Part shown: one piece after another, positions 9,037-18,612 of the stretch
Position numbering within the stretch: the first letter of the stretch is position 1
Layout of the letters: each line of letters opens with the position of its first letter
Source of the DNA: Pseudomonadota bacterium
Lineage (GTDB): Bacteria > Desulfobacterota > Desulfarculia > Desulfarculales > Desulfarculaceae
Direction of reading: 5' to 3'
Length of the DNA: 64,000 nucleotides
Assembly (NCBI GenBank): GCA_018902755.1
Contig: JAHIQI010000043.1
Coordinates: 29,725-93,724 of the forward strand
Made by a program: the position numbers and the translations under genes
Notes under the pieces: generated by a model
Seen by the model: only the letters and a program-made list of their open reading frames with translations
Databases searched by the model: none
What the model was told of the DNA's origin: nothing

Positions 9037-10133
9037 CAGGCCGCCTCCTTCATGAGTTCCAGGCAGCGCCCGGCGATGTCCCTGGCCGCCTGGGGCCGGG
9101 CCATTTGGCGGGCGCTCTGCTCCATGGCCAGGCGCTGGTCGGCGTGGTCCATCAATTCGGCGATGGCGCGGGCCGCCGTCTCGGCATTCAGCTCGGCGTC
9201 GGGGATCAGCCGGGCCGCCCCGGCATCCACCAGGGCCTGGGCATTGAGGCGCTGGTGATCGCCCGCCGCGTAGGGATAGGGCACGCAGATCATGGCCCGT
9301 CCCGTGGCCAAACCCTCGGTCACCGTCCCCGCCCCGGAGCGGCACAGCACCAGGTGGGCCCGGCCGTAGCACAGCCCCACCTGCTCGAAGAAGGGAGCCA
9401 CCTCGGCGGCGAAGCCCGCATCTTGGTAGGCCTGGCGCACCCATTCGGCATCCGACTCGCCGGTCTGGTGAATGAAGAACATGCGTCCCTTGCGTTCGCT
9501 CAAAAGCTCCAGGGCCCCGGTCACCGCCTGGTTCAGGCTGCGGGCCCCTTGGCTGCCGCCCAGCACCAGCACGGTGAAGCGCTGGGCCGGGTCCTCGCGT
9601 TCGGTCTGCCCGGCCTGCTCCAAGAGCTCCTGGCGCACCGGGTTGCCGCAAAACTCGCTCTTGCCCGAGGGGAAGTGCTTGCTCGCGGCGGCGAAGGCCA
9701 CGAAAGCCACCGTGGCCACCTTGCCCAGGACGCGGTTGGTCAGCCCCGGCAGGGCGTTCTGTTCCTGCACCGCCAGGGGCACCCGGCACAACCAGGCGGC
9801 CAGGCCCAAGGGCAGGGCCGCGTAGCCCCCCACGGCCAGCACCAGGCCGGGGCGGCGGCGGCGGATCAGGCCCACGGCCTTGATCACCGCGCCGGGCACC
9901 ACGGCCAGGGCGGCCAGGCGCGAGAGCATGCCCTTGCCCCGGAAGGCCTTGGCGGGCAGCACCTCTTGTCCGTAGCCCGCCTGGGCCAGCACCCGGCTCT
10001 CCAGGGGCCGCCCGGCGTTGACAAAGGCCAGGGACAGGCCGGGACGCTCCCGCAGCATCTGGCCGGCCACGGCCATGCCGGGGAACAAATGGCCGCCGGT
10101 GCCGCCACCGGCTATGAGCACCGTGGCGCTCAA
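9036..10133 (-). CDS. murG: Undecaprenyldiphospho-muramoylpentapeptide beta-N-acetylglucosaminyltransferase
   Basis: 365-aa GT28 enzyme that makes lipid II from lipid I at the inner membrane face. I place the start at a TTG (10133) that overlaps the ftsW stop (TTGA) and follows GAGGAAAG; upstream in-frame sequence belongs to ftsW. Visible: glycine-rich loop IAGGGTGGHLFPG (about 7-19), the second G-loop VLGGSQGARSLNQ (about 195), and the donor-binding RSGAGTVTEGLATG (about 267). The normal MurG start is at this point, which supports the unusual TTG. Confidence 0.96.
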   Translation of the reverse strand: MSATVLIAGGGTGGHLFPGMAVAGQMLRERPGLSLAFVNAGRPLESRVLAQAGYGQEVLPAKAFRGKGMLSRLAALAVVPGAVIKAVGLIRRRRPGLVLAVGGYAALPLGLAAWLCRVPLAVQEQNALPGLTNRVLGKVATVAFVAFAAASKHFPSGKSEFCGNPVRQELLEQAGQTEREDPAQRFTVLVLGGSQGARSLNQAVTGALELLSERKGRMFFIHQTGESDAEWVRQAYQDAGFAAEVAPFFEQVGLCYGRAHLVLCRSGAGTVTEGLATGRAMICVPYPYAAGDHQRLNAQALVDAGAARLIPDAELNAETAARAIAELMDHADQRLAMEQSARQMARPQAARDIAGRCLELMKEAA

Positions 10134-11278
10134 GCTTTCCTCCCGCTGCCCGCGGCCACGCTGAGCAAGATGCCCACGCAGGCGAAGTTGACCAACAGGG
10201 AGCTGCCGCCGTAGCTGATGAAGGGCATGGTCAGGCCCTTGGTGGGCAACAGCCCCATGACCACCCCGGCGTTGATGAAGGCCTGCAGCCCGATAATCAG
10301 GGTGGAGCCCATGGCCAGGTAGGTGCCGAAAAGCTCCCGCGCCTCCAGGGCGATCTTCACTCCCCGGATCACCAGCAGCAAAAACAGGCCCAGCACCAGG
10401 AGCACTCCCCACAGGCCCAGCTCCTCGCCCAGCACGCTGAATATGAAGTCGGTGTGGGGCTCTGGCAGATAAAAGAGCTTCTGTTTGCCCGCGCTGAGCC
10501 CGGCGCCCCACAGCCCGCCCGAACCCAGGGCGTAGAAGCTGTGGATGATCTGGAAACCCGCCCCTCCGGCGTCTTGCCAGGGGTCCAGGAAGGCCAGGAT
10601 GCGCTTGAGCCGCCAGGGGTAGTGCACCACCATCACCCACACCAGGGGCGAGGCCATGGCCAGCAGGCCCAGCAGGTAGCTGAGGCGGGCACCTGCCACG
10701 AAAAGCATGAGGCAGGCCAGGCTGAACAGGATCACGCTCATGCCCAGGTCCGGCTCGGCGGCCACGGGCAGGATAAGCAGGAAGGTCACCCCCAGGTGGG
10801 GCAACAGCCCCCGGCTGAAGGTCTTGATCTGCTCCTGGTGGCGCGACAGGGAGTAGGCCAGGTAGAGCACCAGGGCCAGCTTGGCCATCTCCGCCGGTTG
10901 CAGGGAGAAGGGGCCCAGGCGCAGCCAGCGCACCGCGCCGCCCGCCTCGTGGCCCACCCCGGGGATGAGCACCAGCAGCAGAGCGGCCAGCACTCCCAGC
11001 AGCACCGGGTAGGTGAAGCGGGCCAGGCGGCGGTAGTCCACCAGGGCCAGGAAGCCCATGACCACTATGCCAGCCGTGACGTGCAGCAGTTGGGCCTTGA
11101 AGAAGTAGGCCCCGTCGCTGTGGCGCTGCACGGCCAGGGCGCTGCCCGCCGAATAGACCATCACCAGGCCCACCCCGGCCAGGGCCAGGGCGGCCAACAG
11201 CAGCCAGGGGTCTCCCACCCGGGAGACGGCCTGGCCCGTGGATGTGGATTTGGGGGCGCTCAGCACTGCCTCAGCCAT
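10130..11278 (-). CDS. ftsW: SEDS-family peptidoglycan polymerase FtsW
   Basis: 382-aa multi-pass membrane protein of the SEDS family, the septal glycan polymerase that works with FtsI. About ten hydrophobic segments are visible. Family motifs include GAVRWLRLGPFSLQPAEMAKL (split here as GAVRWLRLGPF and QPAEMAKLALVL, about 115-140), AEPDLGMSVIL (about 178) and the C-terminal LPTKGLTMPFISYGGSS (about 345). It starts with ATG after GGGAGG and overlaps the murD stop by 8 bases. FtsW rather than RodA is inferred from its place inside the dcw operon. Confidence 0.96.
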   Translation of the reverse strand: MAEAVLSAPKSTSTGQAVSRVGDPWLLLAALALAGVGLVMVYSAGSALAVQRHSDGAYFFKAQLLHVTAGIVVMGFLALVDYRRLARFTYPVLLGVLAALLLVLIPGVGHEAGGAVRWLRLGPFSLQPAEMAKLALVLYLAYSLSRHQEQIKTFSRGLLPHLGVTFLLILPVAAEPDLGMSVILFSLACLMLFVAGARLSYLLGLLAMASPLVWVMVVHYPWRLKRILAFLDPWQDAGGAGFQIIHSFYALGSGGLWGAGLSAGKQKLFYLPEPHTDFIFSVLGEELGLWGVLLVLGLFLLLVIRGVKIALEARELFGTYLAMGSTLIIGLQAFINAGVVMGLLPTKGLTMPFISYGGSSLLVNFACVGILLSVAAGSGRKA

Positions 11279-12620
11279 GCATCACCTCCCGAACCAACGC
11301 TTGAAAATGCTCGCCCCGCTGGGCATAGCCCGTGTAGGCGTCGAAGCTGGCGCAGCCGGGGCTCAGGAGCACCGCCTGGCCGGGAGCCGCCGCCCCCGCC
11401 GCCGCCTTCACCGCCGTGGCCAGATCCGGGGCCGTCTCGCTGGGGGCGAAATCCTTTATCTGGGCCTGAATCTTGGGCCCGGCCTCGCCGAAGCAGATCA
11501 CCCGCGCGGCGCGCTTTTTGAGCAGCGGCCCCAGGTCGGCGAAGCGCCCGTCCTTGTCCCGCCCGCCCAAAAGAAGCACCACCGGCATGTCCAGGGCTCC
11601 CAGGGCGGCGGCCACCGCGCCCACGTTGGTGCCCTTGCTGTCGTCAAAGAAGCTCACCCCGCCCTTTTGTCCCACCAGGGCCAGGCGGTGGCCCAGCATC
11701 TGGTAGGCGGCCATGGCGCGCTCCATGGCCGGGGCGTCAGCCCCGCAAGCCAGGGCGGCCAGGCAGGCGGCCAGGCAGTTTAGCCGGTTGAAGCCGATGG
11801 ATAGGCGCCCGGCGGGGAGCTTGACCCGCAGGGGCTCTTGGCCCGCGTCCAACACCAGCTCGTCGCCCTCCAGCCAGCCGCCGGGGCGCTGGTGGCCGTC
11901 CGCGCCATAGCCCCACACCTGGGCCGGGGCCGCCGTGCGCCGCGACCAGACCTCGGGATCGTCGTCGCAGAGCACCGCCACGTCGTCGTCGGCCTGATTC
12001 TGGAAAAGGCTTATCTTGCTGTCGGCGTAGGCCTCGAAATCCGGATAGCGGTCCTGGTGGTCCGGGGTGATGTTGAGCACCACCCCCACCCTGGGCCGCA
12101 GCCTGTCCATGGTGTCGGTTTGGAAAGAGCTGACCTCGGCGACCAGCCAGTCGGCCTCGTGGCTCTCGGGAGCCATGTCGCAGACCGGCCGCCCCAGGTT
12201 GCCGCCCACCAGGGTCTTGAACCCGGCCTGGGCCAGGATGTCGCCCACCAGTGTGGTCACGGTGCTCTTGCCGTTGGTGCCGGTGATCATCACCGTGGGG
12301 CACTTGGTATGGCGCCAGCCCAGCTCCAACTCGCCGATCACCCGGGCTCCGGTGGCGCGGGCCGCCTCGATCTCGGGCAGGCGGTGGTCCACGCCGGGGC
12401 TGAGCACGATGAGCTCGGCCCAGGCGAAGTCCGCGTCGCGGTGGCCGCCCAGGGACAGGCTCACCCCGGCCGCGGCCAGCTCGTCGGCCTTCGGCGGGGC
12501 GGGGCTGCGGTCGGTGGCCCGCACCTGCGCGCCTTGGGACAGGCACAGCAAGGCCACCGCCCTTCCGCTCACGCCCAGGCCCACCACCAGGACCTTTTTG
12601 CCCTTGAGCTCCACCGTCAC
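11271..12620 (-). CDS. murD: UDP-N-acetylmuramoylalanine-D-glutamate ligase
   Basis: 449-aa Mur ligase that adds D-Glu. I chose the GTG at 12620 that overlaps the mraY stop (GTGA); it gives the typical N-terminus ELKGKKVLVVGLGVSGRA. Visible: ATP loop ITGTNGKSTVTTLVG (about 112-126), NITPDHQDRY (about 190), the Mur ligase core FNRLNCLAACLA (about 270), and the C-terminal FFDDSKGTNVGAV (about 315) and LLGGRDKDGRF motifs. Length and motif spacing are normal. Confidence 0.97.
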   Translation of the reverse strand: MTVELKGKKVLVVGLGVSGRAVALLCLSQGAQVRATDRSPAPPKADELAAAGVSLSLGGHRDADFAWAELIVLSPGVDHRLPEIEAARATGARVIGELELGWRHTKCPTVMITGTNGKSTVTTLVGDILAQAGFKTLVGGNLGRPVCDMAPESHEADWLVAEVSSFQTDTMDRLRPRVGVVLNITPDHQDRYPDFEAYADSKISLFQNQADDDVAVLCDDDPEVWSRRTAAPAQVWGYGADGHQRPGGWLEGDELVLDAGQEPLRVKLPAGRLSIGFNRLNCLAACLAALACGADAPAMERAMAAYQMLGHRLALVGQKGGVSFFDDSKGTNVGAVAAALGALDMPVVLLLGGRDKDGRFADLGPLLKKRAARVICFGEAGPKIQAQIKDFAPSETAPDLATAVKAAAGAAAPGQAVLLSPGCASFDAYTGYAQRGEHFQALVREVMHG

Positions 12621-13699
12621 CTCAGCTTCAGGGTGCTGACCGCAACCAGGGCCAGCACCACGGCTATGATCCAGAAACGCACTATCACCTTGGGCTCGGC
12701 CCAGCCTTTTAGCTCGAAGTGATGGTGCAGGGGGGCCATGCGGAAGATGCGCTTGCCCCCGCTCATCTTGAAAAAGCCCACCTGCAAAATGACGCTGAGC
12801 GCCTCCACCACGAACAACCCGCCCACCAGGGCCAGCAGTATTTCGTGTTTGGTGCACACCGCGGTGACTCCCAGGGCCCCGCCCAGGGACAGGGAGCCGG
12901 TGTCGCCCATGAATATCTGGGCGGGATAGGCGTTGTACCAAAGGAAGCCCATCACCGCGCCCACCACCGCGCCGCAGAACACGGCCAGTTCGCCCGCCCC
13001 CTGCACATAGAAGATTTGCAGGTAGTTGGCGGCCTTCACGTTGCCGGTGACGTAGCTCAAAATCAGGTAGGTGCCCGCCGCGATGAGCACCGGGCCTGCG
13101 GCCAGGCCGTCCAGCCCGTCGGTGAGGTTAACCGCGTTGGCGGTCCCCACCAGGATGAACATGGCCAGGGGGATGTAACCCCAGCCCAGGTCCGGCAGGA
13201 CCAGCTTGAAAAAGGGCACGGAAAGCTTGGTGCTGTAGCCGGGGTGCAGGTACAGGGCCAGGGCCGCCGCCAAGGCGACCAGGGCCAGCATCAGGAACTT
13301 GCTGCGCGCCCTCAGGCCGCCCTCGTTGGTCTTGCTCACCTTTTTCAGGTAGTCGTCCATGAACCCGATCAGGCCGTAGCATAAGGTCACCCCCATGGCC
13401 ACCCAAAGGTAGAAGTTGCCCAGGTCGCCCCACAAGAGCAGGGAGACGGTCATGGCGAACAGGATCAGCACCCCGCCCATGGTGGGGGTCCCCGCCTTTG
13501 CCTTGTGGCTCTGGGGCCCCAGCTCGCGGATGTACTGGCCCACCTGCAACTCTTGCAGCTTGTGGATCACCCAGGGGCCCATGAGCCAGGCCAGCATCAG
13601 GGCAGTCACCGCCGCGTAGATGGTGCGGAAGGTGATGTAGCGGAATACGTTCAGGGCCCCGAAGTAGTCGGCCAGGGGATATAGGAGGTGGTACAGCAT
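12617..13699 (-). CDS. mraY: Phospho-N-acetylmuramoyl-pentapeptide-transferase
   Basis: 360-aa integral membrane enzyme that makes lipid I from UDP-MurNAc-pentapeptide and undecaprenyl phosphate. Ten transmembrane segments are visible. Family motifs: GPQSHKAKAGTPTMGG (about 61-76), FMDDYLKK with the catalytic Asp pair (about 113), NAVNLTDGLDGLA (about 188) and the MAPLHHHFELKGW loop (about 323). The ATG overlaps the murF stop by one base (TAATG). Confidence 0.98.
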   Translation of the reverse strand: MLYHLLYPLADYFGALNVFRYITFRTIYAAVTALMLAWLMGPWVIHKLQELQVGQYIRELGPQSHKAKAGTPTMGGVLILFAMTVSLLLWGDLGNFYLWVAMGVTLCYGLIGFMDDYLKKVSKTNEGGLRARSKFLMLALVALAAALALYLHPGYSTKLSVPFFKLVLPDLGWGYIPLAMFILVGTANAVNLTDGLDGLAAGPVLIAAGTYLILSYVTGNVKAANYLQIFYVQGAGELAVFCGAVVGAVMGFLWYNAYPAQIFMGDTGSLSLGGALGVTAVCTKHEILLALVGGLFVVEALSVILQVGFFKMSGGKRIFRMAPLHHHFELKGWAEPKVIVRFWIIAVVLALVAVSTLKLR

Positions 13700-15096
13700 T
13701 AGTGCGCCCCTCCCGTCTCGCCGCCCAAGCGGGCCACCACCCGCTCCATGCCCATGGAGCGGGAACCTTTGACCAGGACCAGGTCCCGGGCGTCCAACAG
13801 TTGCGTAATCTCCTCCAGAAGCTCATCCATGGCCGCGAAGCTCAAGGTCTGATGCGGGGACAGGCCGCCCTCGCGGGCTCCCTGGGCCACGTCCTCGGCG
13901 TTTTCGCCCAGGGCCAACACCAGGCGGCACCCGGCTTTGGCCGCCAGCAAACCGGTTTGCCGGTGCAGCTCGGCGGCGCGCTCGCCCAACTCCTTCATGT
14001 CGCCCAACACCAGCACCAGGGGCCGCCCCTGGGCCATGGCCACGGCGGCGCTAAGGCCGCTGGCCACCGAGACCGGGTTGGCGTTGTAGGTGTCGTCCAC
14101 CACCGCCGGGCCGCCGGGGGCTCCGGTGAGGGCCAGGCGTCCGGGCACTGTGCTGAAGGCCTCCAGCCCGGCCACCACCGCGTCCGCCCCTTGCCCCAGG
14201 GACCAGGCCGTGGCCGCGGCGGCCAGGGCGTTCATCACGTTGTGGCGTCCCGGCGCGGGCAGGCGCACCAGCGTCTTCTCCCCGGCCAGGTCCAATACGA
14301 AGCTCTGCCGCGCCCCCTGGGGGGTGATCTCCCCGGCCCGCACCTCGGCCATGGAATCGATGCCGAAGCTCACCACCCGGCAGGGCAGGCTGGCCGCGTA
14401 AGGGGCCAAGTGGGGGTCGTCCAAATTGACCACCGCCGTGGCCGCCGGGTTCAGGCCGTCGAACAGCTCGCCCTTGGCCACCGCGATGGCCTCCATGGAG
14501 CCCAGCATGCCGATGTGGGCCAGGCCCACGTTGGTGATCACTCCGGCCTCGGGGGCGGCGATCTGGGTGAGGCGTGCTATCTCGCCGGGCGCATTCATGC
14601 CCATCTCCACCACGCAGGCGGTGTGCATCTCCCGAAGGCCCAGCAGGGTCAGGGGAAGGCCGATAAGGTTGTTCAGGTTGCCCTTGGTGGCCAAGACCTG
14701 GTGCCGCCCGCTCAGGATGGCCGCCAGCATCTCCTTGGTGGTGGTCTTGCCGTTGCTCCCGGTGATGGCCGCCACCAGGGCGCTGTGCTCGCGCCGCCAG
14801 GCCGCGGCCAAATCGCCCAGGGCTATGAGGGTGTCGTCCACCTCCAGCAGGCAGTGTCCGTTCCCCTGGGGCGAGGGGGCCCCCCGGCGCACCAGGGCGG
14901 CGCTGGCCCCGGCTGCGAAGGCCCGGTCCAAAAAGTCGTTGCCGTCGAAGTTGGGGCCGCTCAGGGCCACGAACAGCTCGCCCGCCTGGAGAGTGCGGGT
15001 GTCGGTGCTCACCCCGGTGAAGGGCAGCACCGGGCACTCGCCCCGCGCCTGGGCGCCGGTGGCCTGGAGCACCATGGCGGCGTCAAGCACCGGCAT
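13699..15096 (-). CDS. murF: UDP-N-acetylmuramoyl-tripeptide-D-alanyl-D-alanine ligase
   Basis: 465-aa Mur ligase that adds D-Ala-D-Ala. Start at ATG 15096 (MPVLDAAMVLQATG), overlapping murE by 14 bases. Visible: N-terminal substrate domain with GVSTDTRTLQAGELFVAL (about 28), P-loop AITGSNGKTTTKEML (about 112), NVGLAHIGMLGS (about 195), APGRHNVMNALAAAA (about 290), and DDTYNANPVS (about 335). No ddl gene is found in the window, so the D-Ala-D-Ala supply is encoded elsewhere. Confidence 0.97.
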   Translation of the reverse strand: MPVLDAAMVLQATGAQARGECPVLPFTGVSTDTRTLQAGELFVALSGPNFDGNDFLDRAFAAGASAALVRRGAPSPQGNGHCLLEVDDTLIALGDLAAAWRREHSALVAAITGSNGKTTTKEMLAAILSGRHQVLATKGNLNNLIGLPLTLLGLREMHTACVVEMGMNAPGEIARLTQIAAPEAGVITNVGLAHIGMLGSMEAIAVAKGELFDGLNPAATAVVNLDDPHLAPYAASLPCRVVSFGIDSMAEVRAGEITPQGARQSFVLDLAGEKTLVRLPAPGRHNVMNALAAAATAWSLGQGADAVVAGLEAFSTVPGRLALTGAPGGPAVVDDTYNANPVSVASGLSAAVAMAQGRPLVLVLGDMKELGERAAELHRQTGLLAAKAGCRLVLALGENAEDVAQGAREGGLSPHQTLSFAAMDELLEEITQLLDARDLVLVKGSRSMGMERVVARLGGETGGAH

Positions 15097-16630
15097 GGCC
15101 CGCCTCCTTGCCGCCGCGCCGGGCCAAAGCCAGGGCCGCCTGCTCGCAATCGTCGAAGTGCAGCCGCTGGGCCCCCACGATCTGGTAATTCTCGTGCCCC
15201 TTGCCCGCGACCAGCACCACGTCATCGGGCCCGGCGGCCTCGATGGCCAGGGCGATGGCCGCGGCCCGGCTGGTCTCGCTCACAAAAGTCGGGCCATCGG
15301 TGTCCAGGTCGCCCACCTTGCGGGCCCCAGCGGCCTTTAGCCCCGGCTCCACCATGGCCATGATGGCCAGGGGGTCCTCGGAGCGGGGGTTGTCGCTGGT
15401 CAAGACCGCCAGGTCGGCCCCGATGCCCACCGCCTGGCCCATCAGCGGGCGCTTGCCCTGGTCGCGGTCCCCGCCCGCGCCGAACACGCAGATGAGCCGT
15501 CCGGGGGTGAGAGGCCGTAGCGCGGCCAGCACGCTGGCCAGGGCTTGGTCGCTGTGGGCGTAGTCCACGAACACGCTGGGGTCGCCGGGCGCGCCGGGCA
15601 CCCGCTGCAAACGGCCAGGCACGCCGGGCACCGAGTCCAGGGCCCGCTGAATCTCCTCGGGCTCGAAGTCCAGGGCCAGGCCCACCGCCGTGGCGGCCAG
15701 GGCGTTTTGCAAATTGTAGGGGCCCACCAGGGGAGTGGACATCTCAAAGGAGCCTGCGGGCCAGTCAACCTGGCAGCGGCCGCCGCCCAGGCTCATCTGG
15801 GGCGAGACGCCGCGCACCCGGGACGCCGGGGAAAAGCCGTAGGTCAGGGTGCGCAGATGCAGGCCGGTGGCCTCGCCCGCCAGGTGGGAGCCCTTGGGGT
15901 CGTCGGCGCAGATCACCGCCGCCGGATCCTTGCCCTTCCGCTTGGACTGGGGCAGGAGCTGGTTGAACAGGCGGCGCTTGGCCTGAAAGTAGGAGTCCAT
16001 GTCCCCGTGGTAGTCCAGGTGGTCCCGCGACAGGTTGGTGAACACCGCCGCGTCGAAGCGGCAGCCCGACACCCGGTGCTGGTCCAGGGCGTGGCTGCTC
16101 ACCTCCATGGCCACACCCTTGACCCCGGCGGCGTACATCTCGGCCAGGGCCGCTTGCAACTCCACCGACTCGGGAGTGGTCATGGACGAGGCCCGGCGCT
16201 TGCCGGGGTAGCGTTGCTCCACGGTGCCCACCAGCCCGGCCGGGCCGCGCCGGGACAAGAGGGCCTCCACGAGGTAGCTCACCGTGGTCTTGCCGTTGGT
16301 GCCGGTGATCCCCACCAGGGTCAGGTGGCGGCTGGGCCTGCCGTAGAAGCGGTCGGCCATCATGGACAGGGCCAGGCGGGTGTCCGGTACCTGTATCTGC
16401 ACCAGGGGAAGTTCTGCCGGGCGCTGGACCAGGGCGGCCAAAGCTCCCTTGCCCGCGGCCATCTCCAAATAGGCGTGGCCGTCGGAGGCCACCCCGGCCA
16501 GGGCGGCGAAAACGGCCCCCGGCCCCACCAGGCGCGAATCGTAGACCAGGCCGCGCACCTCGTCACGGGGCAGCTCGCCGCCGTGCACCGCCTGCACTTC
16601 CAGGCCTTGTATCAGATCAGAGAGCCGCAT
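15083..16630 (-). CDS. murE: UDP-N-acetylmuramoyl-L-alanyl-D-glutamate-2,6-diaminopimelate ligase
   Basis: 515-aa Mur ligase for the third stem-peptide residue. ATG at 16630 follows GGGGAGG and overlaps the ftsI stop by one base. Visible: VYDSRLVGPGAVFAAL (about 28), P-loop GITGTNGKTTVSYL (about 113), FTNLSRDHLDYHGDM (about 197). The DNPR motif (TSDNPRSEDP, about 412) is the known signature of enzymes that select meso-diaminopimelate rather than lysine, so the cell wall is predicted to be of the DAP type. Confidence 0.97.
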   Translation of the reverse strand: MRLSDLIQGLEVQAVHGGELPRDEVRGLVYDSRLVGPGAVFAALAGVASDGHAYLEMAAGKGALAALVQRPAELPLVQIQVPDTRLALSMMADRFYGRPSRHLTLVGITGTNGKTTVSYLVEALLSRRGPAGLVGTVEQRYPGKRRASSMTTPESVELQAALAEMYAAGVKGVAMEVSSHALDQHRVSGCRFDAAVFTNLSRDHLDYHGDMDSYFQAKRRLFNQLLPQSKRKGKDPAAVICADDPKGSHLAGEATGLHLRTLTYGFSPASRVRGVSPQMSLGGGRCQVDWPAGSFEMSTPLVGPYNLQNALAATAVGLALDFEPEEIQRALDSVPGVPGRLQRVPGAPGDPSVFVDYAHSDQALASVLAALRPLTPGRLICVFGAGGDRDQGKRPLMGQAVGIGADLAVLTSDNPRSEDPLAIMAMVEPGLKAAGARKVGDLDTDGPTFVSETSRAAAIALAIEAAGPDDVVLVAGKGHENYQIVGAQRLHFDDCEQAALALARRGGKEAGHAGA

Positions 16631-18612
16631 CACGCGCCTCCCCGGCTGGGCGGAGTCAAACGGATCTGGAGCCCCTGCACCTGCTTGAGCGGAGTGCCGG
16701 GGGCTGGGGTCTGGGAGCTCACCCGGCCCCAGCCGGTGGCGGTCACCGCCAGGCGGCGGCTTCCGGCCAGGGCCAGCACCTGGCGCAAAGTCAGGCCGGT
16801 AAGGTCCGGCACCAGGCCCTTGGCCACGGTCTGGGCCGCCTCCGGGGCCGAGGCGGGGCGCACCAGCGGGGCGGCGGGCGCCTTGGCCTTGAGCAGCGGC
16901 GGGCTCAGGGGAGCCCGGTGCACTCCCAGGGTCTTCAGAGCGGCCTGGGCCATGGCCACCCAGGCGGGCCCGGCCACGGTGCCCCCGTAGTGGCGGCCGT
17001 GGGGGGTGTCGATCACCACCAGGATCACCGCCTGGGGATCGTCGGCGGGCAGGTAGCCCACGAAGCTGGACATGTACTCGCTTTGGGAGTAGCCGCCCTC
17101 GGGTTTCACCTTCTGGGCGGTGCCGGTCTTGCCCGCCACCTTGAAGGGCGGAACCTGGATGTTCGCCCCGGTGCCGCCGTGCTCGGTGACCATCTGCATC
17201 ATCTCGCCCAGCAGGCGGGCCTCGGCGGCGCCCAGCACCCGGCGCACCGCCTGGGGCTGGGTTTCCGATACCAGGGTGCCCGAGCCGTCCACCACCGCCT
17301 TGACCACGTAGGGCTTCATCAACACGCCGCCGTTGGCGATGGCCCCCACCGCGGCGGCCAGTTGCAGGGGGGTGATGGCCACCCCCTGGCCAAAGGCGAT
17401 GTTGGCCAGCTCCAGGGGCTTGAGGCCCAGCACCGGGCGCAGGATGCCCCGGGACTCGCCGGGCAGGTCCACCCCGGTGGACTGGCCGAAGCCGAAAGCC
17501 TTGAGGGTGGTGTAGAGCCGCTTGGGTCCCAGGTCGATGGCCACCTTGGCCGCGCCGATGTTGGAGGAGAACTTGACGATCTCGCCCAGGTTCAGCTTGC
17601 CGTAGGGGTGGGTGTCGTGGATGGTCCGGCCGCCCATCTGCCAGGAGCCTTGTTCGCAGTCGAAGCGCTGGTCCATGGTGATGCGGCCCGAATCCAGGGC
17701 GGCGGCGGCCATGAACAGCTTGAAGGTGCTGCCCGGCTCGTAGGGGTCGGTGACGCAGCGGTTGCGGTAGGTGTCCCGGGGGTAGTCCTGGTACACGTTG
17801 GGGTTGAAGGCGGGCAGCGAGGCCATGGCCAGAATCTCGCCGGTGACCGGGCTGAGGATCACCGCCTGGCCTCCGGCCGCCTTCCAGCGCTTCACCGCCG
17901 AGGCCAGGATTTTCTCGACCTGGTATTGCAGCGACTTGTCGATGGTCAGGATGAGGTCGCGCCCCTGGGTGATGCGCCCGGAGCCGCCGCCGGTGAGCAG
18001 GAAGGTGCGCCCCAGGGCGTCGCGGGCCCTGGTCACGGTGTGGCCCTTGCCCCGGAGCACCTTGTCGTACTCGCGCTCCAGGCCCTCCAGGCCCTTGGCG
18101 TCCAGCCCGGCGAAGCCCAGCAGATGGCAGGCCAGGTCGGTGTAGGGATAAAAGCGGCGCGGCTCCTTGATCAGCCCCACGGAGGAAAGCTCCAGGGCCT
18201 TGACCGCATGGGCCTGCTCCGGGTCCACCCGGCGCTCCAGCCACACGAAGTGGCGCTTGCCGGTGAGGCGGCGGATTACCGGCTTGGCGTCGGTGCCCAG
18301 GGCCTTGGCCAGGCGCAGGCCCTCGTCGCTGGGGTCTTTCACCGCCACCGGCCGGGCGTAGACGCTGTCCGTCTCCAGGCTCAACGCCAGCTCCACCTGG
18401 TTGCGGTCGTAGATGATGCCCCGCTGAGGGGCGATCTCCACCTCGCGCACGATCTCCCGCTGGGCCTTCTGGGTCAGGAACTGGCGCTCGAAGATTTGCA
18501 GGTCCGCCGCGCGGCCGGCCAGCAGGGCGAAGACGGCCACGAACACCCCGCCCAGCACCCACAGGCGCACCCGCACCCAGCGGCGGAAATCCTTGGGTTG
18601 GCGAGGGCTCAC
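16630..18612 (-). CDS. ftsI: Septal peptidoglycan transpeptidase FtsI (PBP3) with C-terminal PASTA domain
   Basis: 660-aa class B penicillin-binding protein. GTG start (18612) overlaps the ftsL stop (GTGA). One N-terminal transmembrane helix (about 13-33), a dimerisation domain with RGIIYDRN (about 64), then the transpeptidase domain with the three catalytic motifs: PGSTFK (about 295, Ser nucleophile), SSN (about 350) and KTGTAQ (about 490). The last ~65 residues form a PASTA domain (GLVPDLTGLTLRQVL... to the end), which is usual in Gram-positive and many deltaproteobacterial FtsI but absent from the enterobacterial one. Confidence 0.97.
   Translation of the reverse strand: MSPRQPKDFRRWVRVRLWVLGGVFVAVFALLAGRAADLQIFERQFLTQKAQREIVREVEIAPQRGIIYDRNQVELALSLETDSVYARPVAVKDPSDEGLRLAKALGTDAKPVIRRLTGKRHFVWLERRVDPEQAHAVKALELSSVGLIKEPRRFYPYTDLACHLLGFAGLDAKGLEGLEREYDKVLRGKGHTVTRARDALGRTFLLTGGGSGRITQGRDLILTIDKSLQYQVEKILASAVKRWKAAGGQAVILSPVTGEILAMASLPAFNPNVYQDYPRDTYRNRCVTDPYEPGSTFKLFMAAAALDSGRITMDQRFDCEQGSWQMGGRTIHDTHPYGKLNLGEIVKFSSNIGAAKVAIDLGPKRLYTTLKAFGFGQSTGVDLPGESRGILRPVLGLKPLELANIAFGQGVAITPLQLAAAVGAIANGGVLMKPYVVKAVVDGSGTLVSETQPQAVRRVLGAAEARLLGEMMQMVTEHGGTGANIQVPPFKVAGKTGTAQKVKPEGGYSQSEYMSSFVGYLPADDPQAVILVVIDTPHGRHYGGTVAGPAWVAMAQAALKTLGVHRAPLSPPLLKAKAPAAPLVRPASAPEAAQTVAKGLVPDLTGLTLRQVLALAGSRRLAVTATGWGRVSSQTPAPGTPLKQVQGLQIRLTPPSRGGA

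Noticed and set aside
9036..10640. murG starting far upstream inside ftsW
   Set aside because: The extra residues overlap ftsW coding in another frame; the TTG at 10133 gives the normal MurG N-terminus and stop/start overlap.
13702..15363. Long open frame on the + strand opposite murF/murE
   Set aside because: Shadow of GC-rich codon use in the minus-strand genes; His/Gly/Gln-rich composition with no known motif.
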